DNA of 38,882 nucleotides from Candidatus Neomarinimicrobiota bacterium (GTDB taxonomy: Bacteria > Fidelibacterota > Marinisomatia > Marinisomatales > S15-B10), in contig JAZGBI010000045.1 in assembly GCA_036476315.1 (NCBI GenBank), positions 1 through 38,882 on the forward strand, written 5' to 3'. How positions within the stretch are numbered: the first letter of the stretch is position 1; the number at the start of each line of letters is the position of its first letter. A model generated the notes under the pieces. That model had not been told where the DNA came from. It did no database searches and was given only the letters and a program-made list of their open reading frames with translations. Below are positions 1 through 7,026 of the stretch, piece by piece. Position numbers and translations under genes: made by a program.

Positions 1-1255
1 CAATGAAGTTTTCCATTACCAGTCGCAGCAAATGAGAATCTCCCTTCGTGTCCAGCCCGTCATGGATCATGAAGTCAACCTCACGCTTTGGATCTGTCTC
101 CTGGAGTTGTGCTGCCACTTCCTTTGCCATCGCAGTCAAATTGACCTTATCAAGCGTAATTTTGCTGCGCGTCACTCGTGACAACTCCAGCAAATCATCA
201 ATAAGCTGCGCCATTTTCTCAACTGAGGAACTCACCCGCCGAAGACTGTCTTTCCCCTGGTCGTCCAATTGGCCTCCGTAGTCCTCCAGAAGGATTTGAC
301 TGAAGCCGTCTATAGAGCGAAGCGGCGCCCGCAGGTCGTGCGAGACTGAGTAAGAAAATGACTCGAGTTCTTCGTTAGCGGCTTCGAGCTCAGAAGTACG
401 CTCTTTGACACGCTGCTCCAGCTCTTCGTTGAGTTTACGGACTTGTTCCTCTGCATGCCTGCGTTCACTGATTTGAGTAACCAGCTTTTCGTTGGTCTCT
501 GACAGTTCTTTTGTTCGATTAGCGACCTGCTTCTCCAGGTATAGGTGGCTACGGTCAATAACCTTCTGTCCATGAATGACTATTCCCAATAGCACCAGGA
601 ACAGACTACCCATGGTGCTGACCGTGGCCAAGATCTTTTCGCTGGTAGTTGCCAGCATGAATACTGTTCCTGGTTCCTCCAAATAATGATAGGTTTTTAG
701 GATACCAATGGGATTTTTCATGTCGTGGGGGTTAGCATAAATTGACCTGTAAATCTCAAAGAGTTTGACGATTTCGCCATTTTCCATAGGCATATCGATC
801 AGACCTGTACTGTATTGCCCATACCTTTTCAATTCGAAGCCAGGGTGATGAGCATGAATCGTACCCCGAGTTCCCTGAATGGTGCTGTACAAAGCCAGTC
901 GGTCATGGTCCAGGACTGAGAAGAATGCAATATTCTCAGGTATGCTGGGATGTTGGACAATTGAATCCATTGCGGTTGCATCCGAGAGACGTTCCAGACT
1001 CAGCACCTGAGCATCAGACGGTCGGAGCATCAGCTGATAGGTAAGGAGAGTATTTAGGTGATCAGCCTCTTGGATTGCTCTCCTCTCGGTTACTTGCAGT
1101 AGCCTTTCAAATTCCATTTTAGTGAAGATATAGTTGACCAGAAATGAGGCTAGCGAAACTACGACTATACTGGCAATTGTATAGTATAAGACCAGGGGGA
1201 ATCTCTTCTCACGTTTTGATTTTGAGATTTTCCCGAATACTGAACTCTTCCTCAT
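1..1255 (-). CDS. Sensor histidine kinase, N-terminal 418 residues (runs off the window)
   Basis: This is a membrane histidine kinase of a two-component system. I translated the reverse strand from ATG at 1255 to base 1 without a stop or frameshift. An N-terminal TM segment (about residues 19-44) is followed by an extracytoplasmic sensor region to about 198, a second TM (about 203-228), a long Glu/Arg-rich coiled coil (about 232-298) and the HisKA motif SHDLRAPL with the phosphoacceptor at His306. The frame leaves the window in VMENFI, at the beginning of the N-box, so the ATPase domain lies outside. The start has a good ribosome site (AGGAG, about 8 bases upstream). The signal sensed cannot be told and no response regulator is seen here. 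Confidence 0.93.
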   Translation of the reverse strand, partial: MRKSSVFGKISKSKREKRFPLVLYYTIASIVVVSLASFLVNYIFTKMEFERLLQVTERRAIQEADHLNTLLTYQLMLRPSDAQVLSLERLSDATAMDSIVQHPSIPENIAFFSVLDHDRLALYSTIQGTRGTIHAHHPGFELKRYGQYSTGLIDMPMENGEIVKLFEIYRSIYANPHDMKNPIGILKTYHYLEEPGTVFMLATTSEKILATVSTMGSLFLVLLGIVIHGQKVIDRSHLYLEKQVANRTKELSETNEKLVTQISERRHAEEQVRKLNEELEQRVKERTSELEAANEELESFSYSVSHDLRAPLRSIDGFSQILLEDYGGQLDDQGKDSLRRVSSSVEKMAQLIDDLLELSRVTRSKITLDKVNLTAMAKEVAAQLQETDPKREVDFMIHDGLDTKGDSHLLRLVMENFI

Positions 1256-1450
1256 ATCTTTTCTCCTAAGGTATCTCGGTTATACTCTGGCAAGACCAAT
1301 CTTCCTGCCAATGCCGCTCGTAAGAGCCAGTGACTGTTACCTGAAAATCTTTTTAGCCTGGATAATTCATCATCATTATTCTGATATTGCTTATGGAAAA
1401 GAATAATAAACACTTGTACCAGATTAATATTCATTCTGATGAATTATCCA

Positions 1451-1482
1451 CCGAAGGCCGCCTTCGGCGGGGTGTACCCCGC
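1451..1482. repeat. Two adjoining short palindromes
   Basis: CCGAAGG-ccg-CCTTCGG (1451-1467) runs directly into GCGGGGT-gt-ACCCCGC (1467-1482). Both are perfect hairpins in gene-free DNA upstream of the kinase. They resemble the GC-rich palindromes near 2244-2289, 8598-8869 and 22934, which suggests a dispersed REP-like repeat. There is no T-run, so a terminator role is doubtful. Confidence 0.6.
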
Positions 1483-1542
1483 AAGTCACTAAATATCCGG
1501 GACATGCGGCCCGTCGAAGATTCCGTAGAATACGGGAACGGG

Positions 1543-1574
1543 TGATCTATTCATGAAAACTCATGAATAGATCA
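1543..1574. repeat. Perfect 14-bp inverted repeat with 4-base loop
   Basis: TGATCTATTCATGA-aaac-TCATGAATAGATCA is a perfect AT-rich hairpin. The 12-mer TTCATGAAAACT at its centre (1550-1561) recurs at 2392-2403 in the stem-loop before the 2420 gene. On the minus strand the right arm supplies the stop codon of a possible gene remnant (1572-1667). It could be a terminator for that remnant or the end of a lost mobile sequence. Confidence 0.6.
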
Positions 1575-1667
1575 GGTTAGGGCTGTCATCTTCTTGTCTC
1601 TCTCCGCAATGTCACTAAGATTCTTGTTACTTGGGTGGTCGAACTTACCCTCCGCTTCCGATTTCCT
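1572..1667 (-). pseudogene. Possible C-terminal remnant of a decayed gene
   Basis: A 31-codon minus-strand frame reads like a genuine hydrophilic protein end (contains GKFDHPSNKN and SDIAERDKKM) and stops at 1572-1574. It is preceded by an in-frame TAG at 1668-1670, beyond which plausible protein sequence continues only in broken frames. It has no start of its own and I do not recognise the family. The rest of 1256-2344 holds only the palindromes listed separately. Confidence 0.2.
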
Positions 1668-2243
1668 CTACAAGTTTACGTGTCTTTTGGGAACCGGGTC
1701 TGTCGGTCAACAGACAGAGGAATTAATCAGACCAGTTAGGCGATACGCGGTCCAAAGAATGGGGGCTGGTCTTGTCCACTATCCCGTCAATGATGCTCCA
1801 AACATGGGAATTGTGATAGTTTAGAAGTCCAATTTGCTCCTGCAGAGGGCAGGAGAGAGGACAGAAAGACTAACTCCCAGCCTCCAATTCAGAAAAACTG
1901 TGCGACAATGAGTGTCGACTTCATATCATAAACTCCCCACCCCCCACGGTTTTTTCGCTGAAGGAAAAGTCCCTTGGAAAGCATAATGCGGTTTTGATTT
2001 GCTGGCTTTTCCATAATTAGTAAAAGAGCCTTACAAGATTTCTTGGTTTGGTTATTTTTGATTTGAAAGGAAGGAATAAACTCGTGGAAAGTTACCGTTT
2101 CCGTCGTTTTTTCAACGCTTTTCGTGCAATCTCTCTGAAGGTTTTTGAGGACTTTTTTCCAATAGCTTCGGTTGGAAAGCTGTTGGAAATTCTTGAGTTC
2201 TCGTCGGGTCGCAAAGGGACTGAAAATCCTTGTGTCGCCTGTC

Positions 2244-2289
2244 CCGCCAAAGGCGGCGGCCGGTCCCGCTAACAGCGGGGTCAGGCCCC
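2244..2289. repeat. Cluster of GC-rich palindromes
   Basis: Three small dyads lie in a row: CCGCC-aaa-GGCGG (2244-2256), CCCGCT-aac-AGCGGG (2265-2279) and GGGG-TCAGG-CCCC (2277-2289). The last is nearly the same as the dyad at 8599-8612 (GGGGTCAGACCCC). The cluster is non-coding and looks like a REP-type dispersed element. Confidence 0.5.
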
Positions 2290-2344
2290 GGCGAAACCCA
2301 TGGCGAGCCTCCGATTCGGTCCACAAAATCACAGTTGCACTCTA

Positions 2345-2414
2345 GCTCATTCTCCCTTAGAATAACATGAATTTACAGAAGGGCAGGACTGTTCATGAAA
2401 ACTGGAGAATGAGC
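2345..2414 (+). promoter_or_regulatory. Long nested stem-loop enclosing the ribosome site of the 2420 gene
   Basis: GCTCATTCTCC (2345-2355) pairs perfectly with GGAGAATGAGC (2404-2414), six bases before the ATG at 2420. Inside it, CATGAA (2367-2372) can pair with TTCATG (2392-2397). The only purine-rich Shine-Dalgarno-like sequence before the gene lies in the 3' arm, so the folded RNA would hide it. This is either a translational control element or a structured repeat placed before the gene. It matches no riboswitch class known to me. Confidence 0.45.
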
Positions 2415-2419
2415 AATTA

Positions 2420-2638
2420 ATGGAGGTTCTCACTAAGCTGGGACTTTTCCTTGTTCTCTTCGCTGTCATCGTCTTTGGGTCCAGGCTTCTTCTCACCAAG
2501 AATACAAAGGAACAGCTCAGGAAAATCAGGGGCCCTGTGTCAGGATATTTTCAGTCACAGAGCCGCCTCCTAATGAGACTGATAATCGTTCTGGCTCTCG
2601 TGATAGTGGGCCTCTACATCGTTTTTGAACTGCGATGA
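2420..2638 (+). CDS. Small two-TM membrane protein
   Basis: A 72-residue protein of unknown function. It has a hydrophobic segment at about residues 5-25, a basic/polar loop with several Lys and Arg (27-50), and a second hydrophobic segment (51-70), giving a hairpin in the inner membrane. Its stop codon overlaps the ATG of the following NYN-domain gene (ATGA at 2635-2638), so the two are translationally coupled. The gene pair suggests a membrane partner for the putative nuclease. ATG 2420 follows the long stem described at 2345-2414. Confidence 0.7.
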   Translation: MEVLTKLGLFLVLFAVIVFGSRLLLTKNTKEQLRKIRGPVSGYFQSQSRLLMRLIIVLALVIVGLYIVFELR

Positions 2639-3144
2639 TTCGATACATTGTTGATGGTCATAACCTGATGAACGGCGTGCCGCAGTACGAGGAGCTCCTC
2701 CAGAGGGACTACGCCGTCGCCCTCAAAACGTTGTATCACGATCTGAAAACCTATGCCGAGTCCAAGTCGGTACAGATCATACTCGCCTTCGACGGAAATC
2801 CGCCTTGGGAGCCCCCGGAAGATTCTGAAAGAATTTCCCTGAAATTCAGCGGTGAGGCCCGATCTGCCGACACTGTGATCATCGGGGATGCTGAAAAACA
2901 CAAGGGCCGACAGTCCATCGTAGTCACGGGAGACCGAAGGATCCTCCGAGCGGTGGCGGCCTCAGGGTGCCGCACCCTGACACCTGTGAAGTTCACCCGC
3001 CTCTTTTCCCGGAAGAGAAAAGGAGAAAGAGAAAGGCCCGGCTCAGGCGATGAAAAACCGGGATATTTGACTCCCCCTCAGGTCAGATGGTGGAAGACCG
3101 AGATGAAAAAGGCGCTGGCGGAGAAACGAAGGCAGAAAGATTGA
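2635..3144 (+). CDS. YacP-like NYN domain protein (PIN-fold RNase-like)
   Basis: A 169-residue protein of the YacP/NYN family, PIN-like nucleases thought to act on RNA. The signature VDGHNLMNG is at residues 5-13, a second acidic site is near FDGNPP (52-57), and ADTVIIGDAE and VTGDRRILRAV follow at about 78-87 and 97-107, giving the usual set of metal-binding Asp residues. The C-terminal 45 residues are very basic (RKRKGERERP, then Lys/Arg-rich), which fits nucleic acid binding. The length is normal for the family. It overlaps the 2420 gene by 4 bases (ATGA). Its substrate cannot be deduced. Confidence 0.85.
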   Translation: MIRYIVDGHNLMNGVPQYEELLQRDYAVALKTLYHDLKTYAESKSVQIILAFDGNPPWEPPEDSERISLKFSGEARSADTVIIGDAEKHKGRQSIVVTGDRRILRAVAASGCRTLTPVKFTRLFSRKRKGERERPGSGDEKPGYLTPPQVRWWKTEMKKALAEKRRQKD

Positions 3145-3187
3145 CTCTATCCAGATTCCCGGAAAAGGTGTTAGAAGGATTTTTTTC

Positions 3188-3217
3188 TTGACAACGGACA
3201 CGCGATCTCCAGATTAG
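3188..3217 (+). promoter_or_regulatory. Candidate promoter of phhA
   Basis: A perfect -35 hexamer TTGACA (3188-3193) sits in a T-rich tract (TTTTTTCTTGACA). The best -10 is weak: GATTAG at 3212-3217 with an 18-base spacer. The ATG follows at 3224, so any transcript from this site would have almost no leader. The same TTTTTTCTTGAC string precedes the genes at 27976 and 30391. Confidence 0.45.
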
Positions 3218-3223
3218 ACCATT

Positions 3224-4156
3224 ATGATTGAACAATACACCAGGTACGACCACCTATTTCAAAACGTAAAACCTCAGGCAGTTGGCGGTATCAAGATCTT
3301 CACCGAGCATGATTCCTCTGAAATCAGCCAGAAGTATGAGGAGATTACCCTGGAGGAGCGCGAGATCTGGAAGCGGCTGTTTGACAGACTCATTCAACCT
3401 CTGGACAAGTATGCCTCGAAAGAGTACCTGGTTGGACTTCAAGAACTGAAACTGTCGAGTGGCCGGTGGCCCAAATTTCATGAGTTGTCCCAAAGAATCG
3501 ACGCCGAAACTGGCTGGCAGTTGCAACCCGTGGCCGGGTTTCTGAACGAATATCTTTTCTTCCAATTGAACTCACAGCGGAGATTCCCTGTGACCGACAT
3601 CATCCGCCAGTCTCGGCGCTTTGAGCAGAAATACGCAGGGCAGACTGTTCAGAATAGGGACGAATACACTCCGGAACCGGATATTTTTCACGATGTCCGG
3701 GGGCATTGCCCACTTCTCATGAACAAGCCTTACAGCGATTTTCTTGCGGAAATCGGACAACTGGGGTTTGATCTCATTACAGATAAATATGAACTTGGAC
3801 CGGAACTGGTGGCTCACAATTTGAAAAGGCTTCAGAACTTTGCCTGGTGGAGCTACGAATTCGGCGTTATGAAGAAACAGGACGACTCCTTACACTATCG
3901 ACAAACGCCCAATGACATGGATCACGAAATCTACGGCTCGGGAATCATCTCGTCTTACGATGAGGTGATGAACGTCGTGGTATGCAGTCGCGGGGAGTCT
4001 GACGTGTCCAGGCTATTGCCGTTTGATATTGAAGAGGTGGTCCTTACGCGCTTCGATTACTCTGACATTCAGGACCGATACTATGTGATCGATTCTATGG
4101 AAGATTTATACGCTACTTTCCACGACAATCGCGGACTTTTTCTCTACAAGGGATAG
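3224..4156 (+). CDS. phhA: Phenylalanine 4-monooxygenase (pterin-dependent)
   Basis: Hydroxylates phenylalanine to tyrosine using O2, tetrahydropterin and non-heme iron. The 310-residue protein shows the biopterin-dependent aromatic amino acid hydroxylase core. PEPDIFHDVRGHCPLLMN gives iron ligands His156 and His161, WWSYEFGV gives Glu212, and IYGSGIISS lies downstream. In characterised bacterial enzymes the second His and the Glu are about 41 residues apart; here they are 51 apart, so there is a roughly ten-residue insertion. The N-terminus lacks an ACT regulatory domain, as usual for bacteria. The gene converges on the tyrosine degradation operon (stop to stop 73 bases). No pterin recycling gene is in the window. 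Confidence 0.95.
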   Translation: MIEQYTRYDHLFQNVKPQAVGGIKIFTEHDSSEISQKYEEITLEEREIWKRLFDRLIQPLDKYASKEYLVGLQELKLSSGRWPKFHELSQRIDAETGWQLQPVAGFLNEYLFFQLNSQRRFPVTDIIRQSRRFEQKYAGQTVQNRDEYTPEPDIFHDVRGHCPLLMNKPYSDFLAEIGQLGFDLITDKYELGPELVAHNLKRLQNFAWWSYEFGVMKKQDDSLHYRQTPNDMDHEIYGSGIISSYDEVMNVVVCSRGESDVSRLLPFDIEEVVLTRFDYSDIQDRYYVIDSMEDLYATFHDNRGLFLYKG

Positions 4157-4229
4157 ATTCCTTCCCATAACATCCCACAAACGGGCCAGGCTGGCGGAAA
4201 TCTCCTACCGTAAAGTGTGACGTCCCATG

Positions 4230-4856
4230 TCAATCGTCGGGTCTAATCTTCCTGACGATCTCCATGGTATCTGTGACTCTCGCGTATCGATGGCCCGCCA
4301 ATCTGCCAATGGGCTGGAGTTTTTCCAAATTGATGTGACCGTCTTCATAGATCTCATCATCAACATGAAATAGCAGGATGGTTCCAATTACGAGAAAACC
4401 GCTCCCTGGCGAGCCGTCACCCACTTCCACGATTTGATTCAGCTTGCATTCAAAGTTTATGGGGGATTCGCCTACCCGGGGGGGAGTCACTTTCATCGAA
4501 GGGACTGGCGTAAGACCAGAGATTTCGAATTCGTTCACGTCCGCATCAAAATCGGTGGCACACATCACCATCTGGCGGGCAAACTTCTCGGAAACGATGT
4601 TGACGACGAACTCTTCAGTATGCCGGATGTTGTTCAACGTATCTTTGCTTTTCCCATCATATCCCCTTCTGGAGGGTGCAAACACGATGGTAGGTGGATT
4701 CGAGCAGACACCGTTGAAATAGGAAAAAGGAGCGAGGTTAGGAACCTCGTCTTTTGACAGGGTCGAAACGAAAGCTATGGGCCTTGGCAAAATGGAGCCA
4801 ATCATCAGCTTTTGAGTCGCTGAGAAATCCTGGTCTTTGGGGTCTATGATCACCAA
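4230..4856 (-). CDS. Flavin reductase family protein (FMN-binding split barrel)
   Basis: A 208-residue protein of the flavin reductase-like (DIM6/NTAB) family. The N-terminal half holds the FMN-binding pattern GSILPRPIAFVST, then LAPFSYFNGVCSNPP and KDTLNNIRHTEEFVVNIV, and GHRYARV near the C-terminus. Members are NAD(P)H:flavin reductases or flavoproteins of unknown reaction. It is the last gene of the tyrosine operon. Its TTG codon (4856-4854) comes straight after the hmgA stop, and GTG (4853) is the next codon; no clear ribosome site is seen, so translation may be coupled. Its place suggests a redox helper for the pathway or for phenylalanine hydroxylase, but this is inference. Confidence 0.85.
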   Translation of the reverse strand: MVIIDPKDQDFSATQKLMIGSILPRPIAFVSTLSKDEVPNLAPFSYFNGVCSNPPTIVFAPSRRGYDGKSKDTLNNIRHTEEFVVNIVSEKFARQMVMCATDFDADVNEFEISGLTPVPSMKVTPPRVGESPINFECKLNQIVEVGDGSPGSGFLVIGTILLFHVDDEIYEDGHINLEKLQPIGRLAGHRYARVTDTMEIVRKIRPDD

Positions 4857-6014
4857 TCAGACCGAATCTTCAAGCCAGGAGAGGCTGTATTCCGCATCGT
4901 CTATCTCCTCGCAGGCCGCAGCCACCTTAAGGGGTTTGAACGTGTCCATCATGACGGCAAATTCAGACGTCTCTTTCAACCCGATAGAGTCTTCCGTCTT
5001 CCCGGGTTGGGGGCCGTGCGGCGGGCCGGGAGGATGAAAGGAAATCGACTCCTCCTCCATCCCTTTCCGGCTCATGAAATTCCCCTCAACATAGTAGATA
5101 ACCTCGTCGGAATCCACGTTGCTGTGTGAATAGGGGGCCGGAATTGCATCGGGGTGAAAATCAAACAGGCGTGGAACAAAGGAACATATCACGAGACCAG
5201 AAGCCTGAAATGTCTGGTGGACAGGTGGCGGCTGATGGATTTTCCCCGTGATTGGCTCAAAGTCTTTTATATTGAAGATCCACGGGTAGTAGTACCCATC
5301 CCATCCCACCGCATCGAAGGGGTGATTCCTGTAGAAGTAGCTTTGATGCCCATCACGAACTTTCACCACTACTTCGAATTCCCCCTCTTCATCTTCTGGC
5401 TCAACAAACTCGGGAACGCGGATATCCCGCTCGTAATAGGGCGCCCCCTCCTTCAGTTGACCGTGGCGATTCCGGTATCTCCCCGGTGTTTCCACAGGGC
5501 CTGTCGTCTCAAATATGAGAAACCGGCAGGGACCATCCAGAACCAATTTCCAGATGACCGCCCGGGGAATAACGATATAGTCTCCCTCGGCGAACTTGAG
5601 CATGCCCAGATTGGAGTGAAGAGTTCCTGACCCCCGGTGAACGAAGATCACCTCGTCCCCGCAGGCGTTTCTGTAAAAACCGGCCATGGACTCACCGGGA
5701 TGAGCTTTTTGAAGGCGCACATCCTCATTGAAGAGAAGCAGTCTCCGGCTCCCGATGGCATCTCCTTCTGAATTGACGCCGGCCGTCCGGAAATGGTGAT
5801 GCCTGTGGGGCTTTTCCCACACCTCTGTCTCTACTGGCCTCAACTCTCCAACTCTGACCACCTGGGTGGGAGGATGGATGTGGTACACATTTGAGTAAAT
5901 GTCAGAAAAGCCCTGCCGGCTTATGTGTTCTTCCCGGTACAGTGAGCCGTCAGGTTGACGAAATTGGGTGTGGCGTTTGGGGGGGACAGAGCCCCTCTGG
6001 ACATAATATGGCAT
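4857..6014 (-). CDS. hmgA: Homogentisate 1,2-dioxygenase
   Basis: Opens the ring of homogentisate to give 4-maleylacetoacetate, with Fe(II) in a cupin fold. The protein has 385 residues, the shorter bacterial form. Cupin-type signatures are seen at NACGDEVIFVHRGSG (116-130) and in the catalytic region PYSHSNVDSDE (294-304) and PPGPPHGPQPG (328-338), which supply His297, the acidic residue at 303/304 and His333 as iron ligands. ATG at 6014 has a strong AAGGAG site that overlaps the stop of the preceding hydrolase gene. It is third in a tight four-gene operon with hpd and a fumarylacetoacetase-family hydrolase, which supports the assignment. Confidence 0.95.
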   Translation of the reverse strand: MPYYVQRGSVPPKRHTQFRQPDGSLYREEHISRQGFSDIYSNVYHIHPPTQVVRVGELRPVETEVWEKPHRHHHFRTAGVNSEGDAIGSRRLLLFNEDVRLQKAHPGESMAGFYRNACGDEVIFVHRGSGTLHSNLGMLKFAEGDYIVIPRAVIWKLVLDGPCRFLIFETTGPVETPGRYRNRHGQLKEGAPYYERDIRVPEFVEPEDEEGEFEVVVKVRDGHQSYFYRNHPFDAVGWDGYYYPWIFNIKDFEPITGKIHQPPPVHQTFQASGLVICSFVPRLFDFHPDAIPAPYSHSNVDSDEVIYYVEGNFMSRKGMEEESISFHPPGPPHGPQPGKTEDSIGLKETSEFAVMMDTFKPLKVAAACEEIDDAEYSLSWLEDSV

Positions 6015-6026
6015 AATGATTTCTCC

Positions 6027-7013
6027 TTAAACGATCGTGTTCTCGAGAGCCCCCAGCCTTTCAATCTCCAGTCTCATAACGTCTCCTCTCTTCAGCCAAC
6101 CGCCCACATTTTCGGGTTGAAGCTCGAGAATACATCCTGTTCCCACCGTTCCTGATCCCAGAAGATCTCCAGGCAACAGGCGAGTATTGGACGATGCACG
6201 TTCGATGATTGCGCCCCATGAATGATAAAGATCATTCGCATTTCCGTTGGAGACCTCTTTTCCATTCCGGAACGCTTTCATTTCAAGATCCAGCGTGTCA
6301 TCCTTCCAGCTATCTTCAAGTTCGTCCGCCGTAACCAAGTAGGGTCCCACTGACGTGGCGAAATCCTTTCCCTTCGCGGGACCCAAATTGAGTGCCATTT
6401 CCTCCCGTTGAATGTCCCGGGCACTCCAGTCGTTGATGATCGTAAAACCTGCAATTAGTTTCTGGGCCTCCCGGGCCGATATGTCCTTTCCGCCACCGGC
6501 AATAATAATGCCCAATTCAAGCTCAAAATCGAGGGCTTCCGTCCCGGCTGGCTTCGGGACTTCCGCTCTGTGACCGTAAAGGCTGGTGGGGTTGGAGTAG
6601 TAGAAAACAGGGATCTTGTACCAGGTGGGGTCCATCTCAAGCCCCCTCTTTTCCCGGGCAGCCTTCACGTGCCTCTCGAAGGCGTAGAAATCCCTGAACG
6701 TAGGGGGATCGGGTACCGGAGGATGAAAATGAACCGAGGCTTCCTTAACGGCAACAGGAGTGTTGTCCACCGTTAAGGTTGAGAGATCTTCCTTCAGGAT
6801 CCTCCCGGCCAGGTTCTGGACCCGGGCGAACTGATGGTTCCAGTCAGCGAGAATTGCCCTCATGCCTAGGGAGATTTTGTCAAAATCTTCGGAACTTGAA
6901 CGGTTCTTTTTCAGCCACCTTGTTGACCGAATTGTGTCCACTACCCATCCATCCTGGAGAAATCCCACTCTCGGAGATTCCCTGCCTTGTGTCGAATAAG
7001 TCAGCAGGCGCAT
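6027..7013 (-). CDS. Fumarylacetoacetate hydrolase family protein
   Basis: Probably cleaves fumarylacetoacetate (or maleylacetoacetate) to acetoacetate plus fumarate or maleate, the last step of tyrosine degradation. The 328 residues match the FAH fold. FRDFYAFERH holds Asp108 and His115, LDFELELG holds metal ligands Glu164 and Glu166, and TIINDWSARD holds Asp195, followed by GPAKGKDFATSVGPYLVT. It is shorter than animal FAH. It lies between hpd and hmgA with 12-13 base gaps, and an AGGAAA site precedes ATG 7013. FAH-fold enzymes accept several acylpyruvates, so the substrate is inferred from the operon. Confidence 0.9.
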   Translation of the reverse strand: MRLLTYSTQGRESPRVGFLQDGWVVDTIRSTRWLKKNRSSSEDFDKISLGMRAILADWNHQFARVQNLAGRILKEDLSTLTVDNTPVAVKEASVHFHPPVPDPPTFRDFYAFERHVKAAREKRGLEMDPTWYKIPVFYYSNPTSLYGHRAEVPKPAGTEALDFELELGIIIAGGGKDISAREAQKLIAGFTIINDWSARDIQREEMALNLGPAKGKDFATSVGPYLVTADELEDSWKDDTLDLEMKAFRNGKEVSNGNANDLYHSWGAIIERASSNTRLLPGDLLGSGTVGTGCILELQPENVGGWLKRGDVMRLEIERLGALENTIV

Positions 7014-7026
7014 GTGGTTTTTCCTT

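Noticed and set aside
1594-1824. Plus-strand open frame of 76 codons
   Set aside because: No motif or ribosome site; the opposite strand has the more protein-like fragment (1572-1667).
1889-2332. Minus-strand open frame of 147 codons
   Set aside because: It runs through the palindrome cluster at 2244-2289, has no recognisable motif and no ribosome site; composition looks like translated repeat DNA.
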